64,000 nucleotides of DNA, taken from the NCBI GenBank assembly GCA_029202545.1, contig CP119311.1, forward strand, positions 3,348,001-3,412,000. Reading direction: 5' to 3'. The translations under genes and the position numbers were made by a program. Under the pieces are notes generated by a model that worked only from the letters and a program-made list of their open reading frames with translations, did not search any database and was not told where the DNA came from. The stretch's first letter is position 1; the number at the start of each line of letters is the position of its first letter. The DNA comes from Candidatus Pseudobacter hemicellulosilyticus. Lineage in GTDB: Bacteria; Bacteroidota; Bacteroidia; Chitinophagales; Chitinophagaceae. Below are positions 45,290-55,692 of this stretch, piece by piece.

Positions 45290-45313
45290 TGAGGGTGTAA
45301 AAAACCACCCTCA
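45290..45313 (+). promoter_or_regulatory. Hairpin ending at the start codon of the barrel gene
   Basis: TGAGGGTG (45290-45297) pairs perfectly with CACCCTCA (45306-45313); the last A is the first base of the ATG. The loop is TAAAAAAC. It could restrict translation initiation or act on the leader. Confidence 0.45.
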
Positions 45314-47016
45314 TGTACAGCCAACTAACCAGAAAACTTTACCTGTTGCTGCTTGCCCTGGCAGGCCTGTATCCTGCCCGCGCGCAGGATATTGAAAAGC
45401 TCGATCTCAAAAAGCCTTTCCGCCTGAGCGGTTCGGTCAACCTCCAGCTGGAATCCTATTCGGCCAGCGGCATCGATAACCGGAAGAAACCCTTTTCCTG
45501 GATGATCTCCGGGGCGCCGGTACTAAGTATCCTTGGGGTGGACATGCCCTTCTCTTTTCTCTTCAGCAATTTTGAGAACCACTATTACCAGCCCTTTAAT
45601 CAATACGGCATCAGTCCCCGCTACAAATGGGCCACCCTGCATGCCGGCTACCGCAATGTTCATTTCTCTCCCTATACTCTGGCGGGTTACCGGATGCTGG
45701 GCGGCGGCCTGGAACTGAATCCCAAAGGACTGCGCTTTGGCTTTATGTACGGCAGGCTCAACCGCTCCACAGAGCTGGACTCCGCACAGTTTGCCAATCC
45801 ATTGGCTTACCGGCCCACACCGGCCTATACCCGCATGGCCTATGCCGTGAAACTGGGGGTGGGCAACGAAAAGAACTATTTTGATATCAGTTACCTCAAA
45901 GGCTGGGATAAGGAAAATTCCCTGGACAGTAAGTTCAGGGATTCCCTGCCGCCGGCCGACAATCATGTGATCGGCTTTTCCTGGAAGCTGAGCTTTCTCA
46001 AACATTTTACCTGGCAAACAGACCTTGGGCTGAGTCATTACACCATCGATACCTACAGTGACCCGCTGCAGCTGGATTCCAGCGATCCAAAGATCCTGCG
46101 CCGGCTGGCCGATATCTTTGATACCCGTATCACTTCCCAATTGCTGACCGCCGGGGAAACCCGCCTGTCCTATGCCGGTAAGTGGTTTGGCCTGGGCCTG
46201 CAATACAAACGCATTGATCCCGATTACCAGTCGATGGGCGCTTATTTTTTCCAGAGTGATATGCAGCAGTTCTCAGTGCTGCCTTCGCTCCGTTTAAAAA
46301 ATGGCCGCTTGCTGATCAACGGTTCCGTGGGCTGGCAGCAGGATAACCTCAACCTTCAGAAAATAAGTACCTCAAAAAGATTTACCGGTAATGCCAGTGT
46401 CAATTATAATCCCAGCCAGGTATTTGGCCTGAGCGCCAGTTATACCAACTTTGGTATCACGCGCAATCCTTTGCGTACCGGCCCGGCGGACGAGCTGTTC
46501 AAGCAGGTATCCCAGAGCGTGATGCTGGCGCCCTATCTCAATTTTATGGATGGCAGTACAGCCAGGAATATCCAGCTGGTAGGCAGCTGGCAATCCCTTA
46601 ACAGCCCGGTACAGTCTATCAATACTTCCCCGGACCAGCATACCCTCTTCGGTACGCTGGTGTACAGTCATACCTGGCTGAAACAGCAACTCTCTGTCAA
46701 TGCTTCCGCCAATTACAACAATACGCATTTGTCGGCCGGCGATATCGGCTCTGTGGGTGGCGGCCTGGGTGGGGCGGTACCCTTCCTCAAACAAAGAATG
46801 CTGCTGAGCGCCAACGCCACCTATAATAATAACCGGTTCAATGGGCAGTCCAACGGGTATACCCTCAATGCCGACCTGGGTCTGCGTTTCCGGCTGATCA
46901 GACAAAATAGCGTGCAACTGCTGTTCAACTACCTGAAGAACGAGGCGAAGGACCAGACCGTGGTCCAGACCTTCGATGAAAAAACAGTGCGTGTCAGCTA
47001 TGGCCTGAGTTTCTGA
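45313..47016 (+). CDS. Predicted outer-membrane beta-barrel protein
   Basis: 567 residues with a signal peptide (about 1-24, ending PARAQ). The body is a series of alternating, aromatic-rich strands, such as LNPKGLRFGFMYGRLNRS and YFDISYLKGWDKE, and it closes with VRVSYGLSF, a terminal strand with a final Phe, the usual outer-membrane insertion signal. I see no plug domain or TonB box, so it is not a SusC-type receptor. It is the first gene of the surface operon, 37 bases before the giant protein, and could anchor or export it. No named family recognised. Confidence 0.7.
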   Translation: MYSQLTRKLYLLLLALAGLYPARAQDIEKLDLKKPFRLSGSVNLQLESYSASGIDNRKKPFSWMISGAPVLSILGVDMPFSFLFSNFENHYYQPFNQYGISPRYKWATLHAGYRNVHFSPYTLAGYRMLGGGLELNPKGLRFGFMYGRLNRSTELDSAQFANPLAYRPTPAYTRMAYAVKLGVGNEKNYFDISYLKGWDKENSLDSKFRDSLPPADNHVIGFSWKLSFLKHFTWQTDLGLSHYTIDTYSDPLQLDSSDPKILRRLADIFDTRITSQLLTAGETRLSYAGKWFGLGLQYKRIDPDYQSMGAYFFQSDMQQFSVLPSLRLKNGRLLINGSVGWQQDNLNLQKISTSKRFTGNASVNYNPSQVFGLSASYTNFGITRNPLRTGPADELFKQVSQSVMLAPYLNFMDGSTARNIQLVGSWQSLNSPVQSINTSPDQHTLFGTLVYSHTWLKQQLSVNASANYNNTHLSAGDIGSVGGGLGGAVPFLKQRMLLSANATYNNNRFNGQSNGYTLNADLGLRFRLIRQNSVQLLFNYLKNEAKDQTVVQTFDEKTVRVSYGLSF

Positions 47017-47053
47017 TCCTGTCAACTATCCTTTTTACCATATAGCCATCATC

Positions 47054-50000
47054 ATGAAACATCAATACTTCCTTTTGCAGCGCCTGTTATTGTTGCTCTG
47101 TCTGTTGGCCGGGCTACAGGCTGCCAGGGCGCAGGTGAATGTTACACTCACCCTTCGGCCGCCTTATTCGGCCTATATCAAAGACTATTATCACCTGGAG
47201 AACAAGGCGGTGATCGTACTGACCAATACTACCCGCCAGTTGCTGGAGGTAAAACTGGGCGGCAGTCTCACCAACGAATCCCGTGGTGTATATATCCGTA
47301 CTACGCCGCAATCACGCCCACCCATGCCCATCACCCTGGGCGCCGGGGCTACAGTGGTGCTGTCTGCCAATGCCGACCTGATGCGGTTCCTGGACCAGAA
47401 CAATATCAGTACCAATGCCAATGACGCCACGCTGACCAATATCCTCCGCAGCGGCAAGCTGCCGGAAGGGAATTACCAGCTATGCATACAGGCATACGAT
47501 TACTTGAGCGGCCGGCAGCTATCGCCCACAGGGACAGGCTGCGCCAGCTTCGACATCTCACAGGCGGATCCGCCCATGATCACTTTTCCGCAGAACGATC
47601 ATACCTATCCGGCAGAACAAAAGAACCTCAACTTCAGCTGGACACCGCCCATGGGCAACCTGAGCGGCGCCCTCATTGAATACGACCAGGTAGTGGTGCG
47701 GGTGCAGCCGGGCCAGAATCCCAATGATGCTATTGCCGCAGCCAGGGATTTCAATGCCGGCAACCCGCAGCTGAGCAAAAAGAATATGCTGATGCAGGCC
47801 TATATCACCCAGCCCTACGACCTGGCCTTTGAGCCCGGCAGGTATGCCATGCAGGTGATAGCCCGGGACCGGAACAATAAGATCCTGCTCAATAACCAGG
47901 GCCGCAGTGAGATCGTGGTATTTGAAGTTGGCCGGGGTATTACCAGTGCCGTTCCTGGTATTGGATTAATGGAGAATGAGCGGCCTACTTTCACCAATGT
48001 GCAGCTCAGGGGAACGCTCCGCTATTACTGGCCCCAGGGCGGTACGGCTTCTGCTGTCAATAACCAGGGCGTCAATACAGCGCCGCCACCGCCGTCCGGT
48101 GGGTCGGGTAATGGCCTGCAGGTGCAGGGGAGCGCGGTGAATACTGATAGTTACTATACAGGCGCCCTGCTCCATAACAGGGCCGGTTTTGCCACGTTGC
48201 AGAACAGTCCGCTGGCCGGTATCACGGTACAGTTGTATACCGCCATACAGTTCGAAAACCCCAAGGGTGAGGGCAGTAATGTTCCTGAACTGCTGCCCGG
48301 TAATATTCTCCTCTATGCGGAAACAGTGCTGGCCACAGCAACCACGGGCAGCAATGGCAGCTTCTCTTTCAATGTGCCTAATATCAACCAGCTCGATTTT
48401 AGCTGGAAGGAGGGCAGTTTCGGCAACGGCGGCGGTGAGATCAACTGGACAATCAGCGGCCGCCACCGAACGGTGCTGATGGTGCGACCAAACAACTCCC
48501 ACTATTATTTTAATCCCATACAGTTTGTGAGTGGTCTGCCGCAGGACCGGGATATGGGTACGTTCTATGCCCGCGTAAGTACTTTCAATTCCCGGATACT
48601 GGTGACAGAACACAATGACCGCGGACTGGTGAAGCCAGGTGTGGAAGTATTGTTCATGCGTCGCGGCGGCCGCGCACAAAATGTGCCCCGCGATGAAGGC
48701 AGTCCCGGGAATTTCAGTCCCAAAGAAAGGATCCAGATCAGCGGCACCACCTTTGAAGTGGTCTGGAAAGGCACTACCGGCAGTAATGGAGAAGTGCTGG
48801 CGCCCCATATGGTGCTGGAAGATTGCACGGATGGTATAACGCCTTATTCTATCCTTACCCGTAACCCGGACGAGTACAATACAGTACACAGCCTGCATCA
48901 TTCCCTCAAAACATTTCAATACACAAAGCGCTATGACTGGAACCCGGCAAGCGACTGCCTGGAAAGCGACGGGGCTACATTGAAGGCAGATTGCGCCGAT
49001 CTGAATTGCATGGGCATCGGGATATCGCAATACCGGTACAGTTATCCCAATACCGATCCGGGAACAGAATATTATTATATCAAAAGCGTGGTCCGCGCCA
49101 AAGCCCGGGCCTATGCCCAGGTGAAGAACAAAGCTGGTGGCATAGATGACAATGATGCGCAGAACCTGGCGGGCGCCCGCTGGTGTTTGTTCAAGATCAG
49201 TCGCGCCGGTATGCAGAAAGCCGTTTCCCTTGCCGCCAATGGCGATTGGGGCAAGCTGGCGGAAAGCGGTGAACTGGGCTGGAACTGGCTGCGCGATTAC
49301 CTGCATAACGAAGGCACGCCGCCGGTGATGCACGCTACCGGGCTCACCGGTAATGATGGTCGCATTGATGTGCGCCAGCTGCCTTATGAAGGCGATTTCA
49401 ATAATCCCACAGCCTATTACTATGTGTTCACCGTGGAGAAGCATGGTTTTAAGACCAGCGCCAGGGTGGTGAACCTCAAAAGCAGTCATGGCGCCGGTGA
49501 AGGAGATGTGGGCGTAGCGCAGTCTGGTACGGCTTATAACCTGGGAGAGATCTGGATGGAACCTAAAGGTGAGGCTGTGCTGACCATTGTGAATGAAAGA
49601 GGTAACCCCGTAGTGGCCAGCGCCTGGTACTATGATCATAACTCCGGCCAGAACGGGGAAGTGTTCTATTCCAGTCATATGCCCGGTGTGCCGGAGTCTA
49701 AAATAGCCATGAACCTGCCTTCCGGCAATAACAGGCGGATCGTGATACAACCCTATAATACCGATACGTATGAGCGGGATACTATTATAGTGAATGTACC
49801 GGCCAGCGGCGTCCTCAGCAAAGAAGTGCTGGTAAAGTACAAGCTGCACCGGATCTATTTCAATATCCGGAATGCGAACGGGCAACCGATCGATAAAGCA
49901 AAAGTGCGGCTGGACCTGCAGGAAGGAGCCGCCACTATGTACAATGATATCCGCAGTCCTTATCTCTATGAAGGCGCTCATTCACCTGTGCCGAATGACC

Positions 50001-53000
50001 CCATACCCGGTGGACAGCTGCCCGGCAATCAATCAGGTAATGGCATCATCAGCAGCCAGGACCAGCCTGAACTGGAGTTTGTGAATGCCAATACTTATAC
50101 CAAGACCACCAACAATGGGGGTGGGGTAGACTTTGCCTTCCGCAACAGCGGTACCAGCTTCCGCTTTATCATCAGCGGCCCCAACGGAAGCAGTTATGTA
50201 GTGAAGATGATCAACGTGTCCAGCAGGGCCGGTAAAACCTGGAAGCGTGTGCAGGTGGAGTTAAAGAATGGCAGGACAGTGAAAGGCACCGTTCACTTTG
50301 GCCAGGTGCCGGTTGCCAATGCGCGTGTGCGGGTGAAAGGATCTGTACCCCTGATAGAAACCTGGACCAATGCGCAGGGGCAGTATGAGCTGCATGGAGT
50401 GCCGTTGGATACCAATCTTACGTTCTCTGCTTCCAAATCAGGATATGTAGGGATGGAATTTACAGAGGGGCAATCGCTCAACTCTGTATACGGAATTGTC
50501 AACTACCAGTACCTGGCTGTTGGCCAGACGCCTGTAACTACTATTAATTTCAAACTGCGTATTTATGATGGGCTCGACCTGAGCAAGCTCCTGGGTTTCC
50601 CGCTGGAAGTGACCAGCCTGGAAGAAACGGCGGGCGCCATTATACCGTCCCGGCCCACTAACGAGCCTGCCCGGCGCAATACAGCGCCGGTAAAGATCGG
50701 CGGCCTGGTGACTGTGGACGACGCCAATAACCAGCTCTTCAAAATGAGCGGCAGCGACGCGCAAGGGCGCAAATTAAGCACCATCGAATTTTCTGATCTG
50801 CTGGTAGTGGCAGATGATATCAGGAATGATTCCCTGATCCCCTATTGCCGGCCGCAGACCCTGCCGGTAGCAACGGATATCAACGAGCAGGTCATCAGTA
50901 TCTATGACCAGTACGTTGGCACCCTATATGATTCCACGGTGGGGATCACACTCAATAAATACCAGCAGCAGGGCGTAGCCCAAGGCAAAGTGCGGGTGGA
51001 GACCAGCTCCTTTGCAGACAATGCCATCGGCCTGCAACAGGGCAATGCTATCTGCCTGGTCAATGGCGGCAGCATGCAGTTCCCGGTGTTTACAGCTGGT
51101 GGGCCGGCAGCGATCAGCGGCAGCCAGGGCATCGGTATTACGGGTAGCGACGGGCAATCGCTCCGGTACACGCTTCATAACTTTACCGCCATTGCAGGTT
51201 CAGGCAGTTCCCGCCTGTACAAAGACTCTGTAGTGCTGGATACCCGCCTGCAAACTGCTCTGCAACATGTGCCCACACCCAATATCAACCTGCCGATCGG
51301 TAAGGTCAGGATCAACAGCCAGCGCCAGCTGGAAAATGTGAGCAATGCTATCAATGTGACCATGGCCCTCGGTTCGTTCCAGCTGTTATGGAAACATATT
51401 TATATCGGCAACGATGGCGTAACCTTTGACGCCACCCTGGATGCCGCCGGTATGCAATTGCCCATTTCCCGTGCTATCCTGGAGCCCACCCGTTTCCGGG
51501 TGCGGCAGGGCAGCCTGGAGACCGGCAATGTAAAACTGCTGAACAGCGTTCCCGTTACCGTTCATAGCAGCGCCAGCTTCGGGTACGATGAGACCCGCAA
51601 TGTCCCTGCCTGGTATGTTTCCATTACCAGTGAAAGCAATTCGGAGGCGGCGGCTACTATCAACGGCCAGCATTTTGACGGGCTCAACAGCAATTATGAG
51701 ATACCCTTCACCTCCCTCTGGTTCTATAGCAACGGGGATCAGCAGGTGAACCTGGCCAGCGGCATCCCGGTCTTCCGGCTGCACAATATTGCCGACTTCA
51801 GCCTGCAGGCCGTACTCCTGCACCAGAACCTGATCCAGCTGCAGGGTGAGCTGGACCTGGGCATCCCTGCCTTTCCTTCGCACTCAACCTCGCTCAACTA
51901 TGATAAACAGGGCAATGGTATTTCCGGTATGCGCCTGCAACCTTTTGTGATGACAGATATTCCGCTCAATGGCGTGGTGCTGGGCTTCAATGGCGGTAAC
52001 AGCAATAGCATTGAGTTCAGCAATGGCCGGATCCGCATCCGGGGAAGGGTACGGGATGAGGATCCTGAAGTGTTCAAAGATGTACTGTATACCATTACAA
52101 AGACCAGTCAGGAAACCAGGCTGGTCCTGGATGAAACACCGCAGCGGCAATCCATCAGACTGGGAGGTTCCAGCAGTAACAGTCGCGTCATCCTGACCAA
52201 TATAGAAGGCAGCATGCAGGTGACCAATAACAGCTGGACCAATCTCTACTTCTATGGGGATATGCCGGAAGATATGGGCTTTACCGGCGATGGCAGGCGG
52301 ATGAAGTTTGACGTACTGGGCGCTATCCAGGTCAATAACCAGGCGGTGAAGCTCAAGAGTATGGAAACCCCCATCGGTGGGATGAACATGATCTATGATC
52401 TGGAAAATGCCCGACTGATGGGCAGCCTGCATATCGATAACAAGATCGGCAGCCTGGATATGAAAGGAGATGCAGAAGTGGTGATAGATAAATATGGCTA
52501 TTATTTCCTGGCTGGCGGCTCCGTAGAAATGAGCAATCCAAAGATCACGGGCAGGGCCTTTATCCTGATGGGCGATTACACGCACCGGAGCAGCGACCGC
52601 CGCAGCGCCATTGAAGACATGCTGAAAGAGTACAGCTACTATTATATCAACCGCGGGGAAATGCCCAAGGGGTATACGGATATGACGGCCCTCAACGGTT
52701 TCTTCATAGAGGCCGGCGCTACTATACCAGTGCCCGGTGTGCCCAACTTTGATATAGACCTGGTAGTGTTGTCCGCAGCCCTGGAAGTCAATGTGGGCGG
52801 GGATGTCCGGCTGGGCATGCAGTTCGGTGAAACCAATATGTACAGTATGGGCATGGCCGTCTGGGTGGAGGCGCGGTTTTCTGTAGGCATCAGCGGCATC
52901 AATGTCTGTGCCGGTACGGACCTGCGTGTAATGGCCGGTGTTGACCTGGAAGGATTCTACTACAGCAATGGCAATTATTCCATGACCGCTGAAGGTTATG

Positions 53001-53173
53001 TCCGGCTCCAGGGGACAGCCTGGTACGGGATAGGGTTTTTCTGTACGGCCGCCTGTGAGGGCGCCTGCGTAAAAGATGAGGCCGGTGGTACCATCGGATT
53101 AGCCGCTGTGGGTACGGTGACCCAGGACGGCTCTGATTTTCGGATTGTATTAGATGCCAACACTTTTAAATAA
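47054..53173 (+). CDS. Giant exported multidomain surface protein, 2039 residues
   Basis: A signal peptide (1-26, ending AARAQ) and no lipobox or visible T9SS tail. The N-terminal 300 residues contain beta-rich modules; ITFPQNDHTYPAEQKNLNFSWTPP resembles a family found in large Bacteroidota proteins that NCBI labels TANFOR domain-containing, which is my best but not certain match. A carboxypeptidase-regulatory-like domain lies at about 1070-1140 (VKGTVHFGQVPVANARVRVKG). The C-terminal half is repetitive beta structure, and a cluster of four cysteines sits at about 1995-2010 (FCTAACEGACVKDE). It is followed seven bases later by the FN3-like gene. Likely a surface adhesin or scaffold; function unknown. 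Confidence 0.8.
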   Translation: MKHQYFLLQRLLLLLCLLAGLQAARAQVNVTLTLRPPYSAYIKDYYHLENKAVIVLTNTTRQLLEVKLGGSLTNESRGVYIRTTPQSRPPMPITLGAGATVVLSANADLMRFLDQNNISTNANDATLTNILRSGKLPEGNYQLCIQAYDYLSGRQLSPTGTGCASFDISQADPPMITFPQNDHTYPAEQKNLNFSWTPPMGNLSGALIEYDQVVVRVQPGQNPNDAIAAARDFNAGNPQLSKKNMLMQAYITQPYDLAFEPGRYAMQVIARDRNNKILLNNQGRSEIVVFEVGRGITSAVPGIGLMENERPTFTNVQLRGTLRYYWPQGGTASAVNNQGVNTAPPPPSGGSGNGLQVQGSAVNTDSYYTGALLHNRAGFATLQNSPLAGITVQLYTAIQFENPKGEGSNVPELLPGNILLYAETVLATATTGSNGSFSFNVPNINQLDFSWKEGSFGNGGGEINWTISGRHRTVLMVRPNNSHYYFNPIQFVSGLPQDRDMGTFYARVSTFNSRILVTEHNDRGLVKPGVEVLFMRRGGRAQNVPRDEGSPGNFSPKERIQISGTTFEVVWKGTTGSNGEVLAPHMVLEDCTDGITPYSILTRNPDEYNTVHSLHHSLKTFQYTKRYDWNPASDCLESDGATLKADCADLNCMGIGISQYRYSYPNTDPGTEYYYIKSVVRAKARAYAQVKNKAGGIDDNDAQNLAGARWCLFKISRAGMQKAVSLAANGDWGKLAESGELGWNWLRDYLHNEGTPPVMHATGLTGNDGRIDVRQLPYEGDFNNPTAYYYVFTVEKHGFKTSARVVNLKSSHGAGEGDVGVAQSGTAYNLGEIWMEPKGEAVLTIVNERGNPVVASAWYYDHNSGQNGEVFYSSHMPGVPESKIAMNLPSGNNRRIVIQPYNTDTYERDTIIVNVPASGVLSKEVLVKYKLHRIYFNIRNANGQPIDKAKVRLDLQEGAATMYNDIRSPYLYEGAHSPVPNDPIPGGQLPGNQSGNGIISSQDQPELEFVNANTYTKTTNNGGGVDFAFRNSGTSFRFIISGPNGSSYVVKMINVSSRAGKTWKRVQVELKNGRTVKGTVHFGQVPVANARVRVKGSVPLIETWTNAQGQYELHGVPLDTNLTFSASKSGYVGMEFTEGQSLNSVYGIVNYQYLAVGQTPVTTINFKLRIYDGLDLSKLLGFPLEVTSLEETAGAIIPSRPTNEPARRNTAPVKIGGLVTVDDANNQLFKMSGSDAQGRKLSTIEFSDLLVVADDIRNDSLIPYCRPQTLPVATDINEQVISIYDQYVGTLYDSTVGITLNKYQQQGVAQGKVRVETSSFADNAIGLQQGNAICLVNGGSMQFPVFTAGGPAAISGSQGIGITGSDGQSLRYTLHNFTAIAGSGSSRLYKDSVVLDTRLQTALQHVPTPNINLPIGKVRINSQRQLENVSNAINVTMALGSFQLLWKHIYIGNDGVTFDATLDAAGMQLPISRAILEPTRFRVRQGSLETGNVKLLNSVPVTVHSSASFGYDETRNVPAWYVSITSESNSEAAATINGQHFDGLNSNYEIPFTSLWFYSNGDQQVNLASGIPVFRLHNIADFSLQAVLLHQNLIQLQGELDLGIPAFPSHSTSLNYDKQGNGISGMRLQPFVMTDIPLNGVVLGFNGGNSNSIEFSNGRIRIRGRVRDEDPEVFKDVLYTITKTSQETRLVLDETPQRQSIRLGGSSSNSRVILTNIEGSMQVTNNSWTNLYFYGDMPEDMGFTGDGRRMKFDVLGAIQVNNQAVKLKSMETPIGGMNMIYDLENARLMGSLHIDNKIGSLDMKGDAEVVIDKYGYYFLAGGSVEMSNPKITGRAFILMGDYTHRSSDRRSAIEDMLKEYSYYYINRGEMPKGYTDMTALNGFFIEAGATIPVPGVPNFDIDLVVLSAALEVNVGGDVRLGMQFGETNMYSMGMAVWVEARFSVGISGINVCAGTDLRVMAGVDLEGFYYSNGNYSMTAEGYVRLQGTAWYGIGFFCTAACEGACVKDEAGGTIGLAAVGTVTQDGSDFRIVLDANTFK

Positions 53174-53180
53174 TTGAGTT

Positions 53181-55166
53181 ATGAAATATCGTATACTGAT
53201 GGCCGTATTGTTATTCGGTCTCCGGGCCGCTGCGCAGCAAACAGCGCCGGGCCTGGCCGCCAGCGGCGCTAAGGGCATCTTTGTATCCGTAGGGATGAAC
53301 ATCCAGCAGGAGAAAGGGCCGGTAAAAGCCTATAGGATTGAAAGAAAGGCGGGGGACGAAAAAGAGTTCCGGGAAATGACCACCCTGCAGCCCGTACGTT
53401 CCCCGGAAGAGTTCCGGCAGCACATGCAGCAATCGCTCCAATGGCTGCCCTATGCACAGGACCTGTCGATTTTTCGGGCAGATTCCATTTTCAAAAAAGG
53501 AATGGCCACCGGCTCACTGGTGAAATTACGCCAGGTAGCTGCCGCACTACCGGTGGTGGCCGGGTTCAATATGTTATGGCTGGATGAAAAAGTAGAAACC
53601 GGGAAAGTATACCAGTACCGGGTAACGGCCCTGGGCACGGACACCGTTTATCTTTCCCTGCCCATTACTGTCAAAGCGCCTGCACTCCATGCGCCACGTT
53701 TTGCCCGGGCCAGCTACAACCAGCCGGAACAAAGGATGCAGCTGGAATGGATAGCTTCCGGTCCGCATAAACCAGCTGTGCTGGAGCTGTACCGCCGCGA
53801 ACAGGAGAAAGATTTTGTCCGGGTGGCTGCCAGGTTATCTGCCGTACACAGTGGGGATACCCTGCAGTTCTTCTTAAAAGATACCACGGCAGTTCCCGGC
53901 CGGCTGTACCAGTATTATGTCAGGGCTTTTGATGTATTGGGTAATGAAGCCCCGCTGTCTGATACCATCCTCCAGGCTTCACTGGACCCGGTACAGCTGC
54001 CCATGCCCCAACAGGTGAAGGCAATGGCCGACAGCCTGCATCGCGGCATCCGCATCAGCTGGCAGCTGGCCGATGCAGGCCTGGTGAAATCGCTCCGGTT
54101 GTTCCGCAGCACCAACTCGGTAACCGGCTATACAGAAGTAGCGGTATTGTCTGGCGATGCTACGGAATACCTGGACCAGCGGGTGCAGCCTGCCATACCT
54201 TATTTCTATCATTTTTCGGTAGACTATAAAATGCTGGACAGTGGCCGCCGCAGCACCGGCTTCGGCGCTTCCTGGCAGGACCCGCTGCCGCCTATGGCGC
54301 CGGCCCTGGTAGAAGCGGAAGGCAATAAGGAAGGCGTGGCTATCAGCTGGCAATATGATGCCCGGCAGGTAAGGGGCTTTCAATTATACCGGGCGGAGCG
54401 CGGCCGTCCCCTGCAACTGATCGTTCCCCTGATCCCTTACAATTCCCGCAGCTCCCTGTACAGTTTTACAGATCAGGACAGCGCCCTTAACGGCGCCCGC
54501 GATTACCAGTATGCCCTGAAAGCCCTGTCCACCAGTCACCTTGCCAGCGCCTTCTCTGATACGGCTGCTGCAAGGCCCGGGAAAAATATTCCCTTACCCA
54601 AACCACCGATGGACCTGCGGGCCATCAGTGAGTCAGACCAGGTGCTGCTGACATGGGAAGCCGTGTCCAACTATGATGAGCTGGTAAATGGCTACAAGCT
54701 GCTGCGCAGCCACCGTGTAAAAGGCAGTGCCGGCAATTACGCCACAGATACCATTTACTGTAGTGGCAACCTGTTCCGGGATTCCCTGGTCAACGACCGG
54801 GAAACCTATCGCTACAGTGTGGTCAGTGTTTCTGTACTGGGCGTACAGAGTTCGCCTGCTGCCTGGGTCAGTGCGGAATTGCCCTTGGTTCGTCCCACAG
54901 CACCGGCAGGTCTTATGGCCAATAGGGTCAAAGACGGTATACAACTGGACTGGAACGGTCTGAATGAAGGGGATATATTATCATATACTGTATATCGTTA
55001 TGAACGTGCCGGCACAATAGTAAAAGCGGGCACGGTCAGCAATGGCCAGGAGCGTTTTGTAGACAAGAGCGCTGCCAGAGGCAAAAAGTATTTCTATTAT
55101 GTCTGCTCCTTCTCTGCTGATGGGAAGGAGAGTATGAAAAGCAATGAAGCTGTGGTCAATTATTAA
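53181..55166 (+). CDS. Exported fibronectin type III-like repeat protein
   Basis: 661 residues with a signal peptide (ending AAAQQ). Five or six beta-sandwich repeats of about 95 residues are recognisable, each with a W-x-x-LYR-type strand and a terminal YxYxV strand: VYQYRVTALGTDTVYLS, LYQYYVRAFDVLGNEAPLS, YFYHFSVDYKML, DYQYALKALSTSH, TYRYSVVSVSVLGVQSS and KYFYYVCSFSADGKES. This is the fibronectin III pattern. It starts eight bases after the giant protein stop, indicating tight coexpression. Probably a surface or periplasmic binding partner of the giant protein. Confidence 0.82.
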   Translation: MKYRILMAVLLFGLRAAAQQTAPGLAASGAKGIFVSVGMNIQQEKGPVKAYRIERKAGDEKEFREMTTLQPVRSPEEFRQHMQQSLQWLPYAQDLSIFRADSIFKKGMATGSLVKLRQVAAALPVVAGFNMLWLDEKVETGKVYQYRVTALGTDTVYLSLPITVKAPALHAPRFARASYNQPEQRMQLEWIASGPHKPAVLELYRREQEKDFVRVAARLSAVHSGDTLQFFLKDTTAVPGRLYQYYVRAFDVLGNEAPLSDTILQASLDPVQLPMPQQVKAMADSLHRGIRISWQLADAGLVKSLRLFRSTNSVTGYTEVAVLSGDATEYLDQRVQPAIPYFYHFSVDYKMLDSGRRSTGFGASWQDPLPPMAPALVEAEGNKEGVAISWQYDARQVRGFQLYRAERGRPLQLIVPLIPYNSRSSLYSFTDQDSALNGARDYQYALKALSTSHLASAFSDTAAARPGKNIPLPKPPMDLRAISESDQVLLTWEAVSNYDELVNGYKLLRSHRVKGSAGNYATDTIYCSGNLFRDSLVNDRETYRYSVVSVSVLGVQSSPAAWVSAELPLVRPTAPAGLMANRVKDGIQLDWNGLNEGDILSYTVYRYERAGTIVKAGTVSNGQERFVDKSAARGKKYFYYVCSFSADGKESMKSNEAVVNY

Positions 55167-55182
55167 CCTACAATCAATAATC

Positions 55183-55686
55183 ATGAAACAATGGATGGCT
55201 ACAACATGTTATGGACTGCTGCTGGTTTTTCTGTCCGCCTGCAGCAGGCAGGGTCCTATGGGGCCCGAAGGACCACAGGGCCCGGATGGAGAGGACGCTG
55301 CTGGTGGCGCTGGAGGCAGTAACCTGATCAGCTACAATACACCGGCAGGCGCCAGCTTCGACTGGGAAGGGATAGATGGCTGGGGGGGATACGATGTGTA
55401 TGCGCTGCGGGCCCAGGAGGGACATATACAACTTCCTGAAGCGGCAGCAGCTGCGGCAGATGCAGGGTTTTCCCTGCTGTACTGCACCAGTGATGAAGGG
55501 CTGGTGTACCGGCTGCCAACGCTGGTAGGACTGGATAGATCAGAGATCTATGAATACAGTATGGAAGGACAGGAGCTGACTATCTACGCCAAGGTCAGGG
55601 AAGGAACCTCCGTAAATTACATTGTCCAGGTCCGGGTGGTTGCTGCGCCTGCCTCTGAAACCCATGAACTTTCACTTACCAATTAA
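55183..55686 (+). CDS. Lipoprotein with short collagen-like stem, copy 1
   Basis: 167 residues from ATG 55183 (an earlier ATG at 55144 overlaps the upstream gene and lacks a signal). Lipobox LSAC (Cys near 20) is followed by five Gly-X-Y triplets (GPM GPE GPQ GPD GED) and a Gly-rich spacer, then a C-terminal beta domain of about 115 residues with FSLLYCTSDEGLVYRLPTL. The pattern resembles small Bacteroidota collagen-like lipoproteins. First of three tandem paralogues at the end of the surface operon. Confidence 0.78.
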   Translation: MKQWMATTCYGLLLVFLSACSRQGPMGPEGPQGPDGEDAAGGAGGSNLISYNTPAGASFDWEGIDGWGGYDVYALRAQEGHIQLPEAAAAAADAGFSLLYCTSDEGLVYRLPTLVGLDRSEIYEYSMEGQELTIYAKVREGTSVNYIVQVRVVAAPASETHELSLTN

Positions 55687-55692
55687 CCGATC

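Noticed and set aside
47966..49981. 671-codon open frame antisense to the giant surface protein gene
   Set aside because: It lies wholly inside a well-supported gene, has no signal peptide or domain, and arises from the codon use of the coding strand, as other antisense frames do here (7868-9292, 13209-14693, 15888-17333, 19682-21055).
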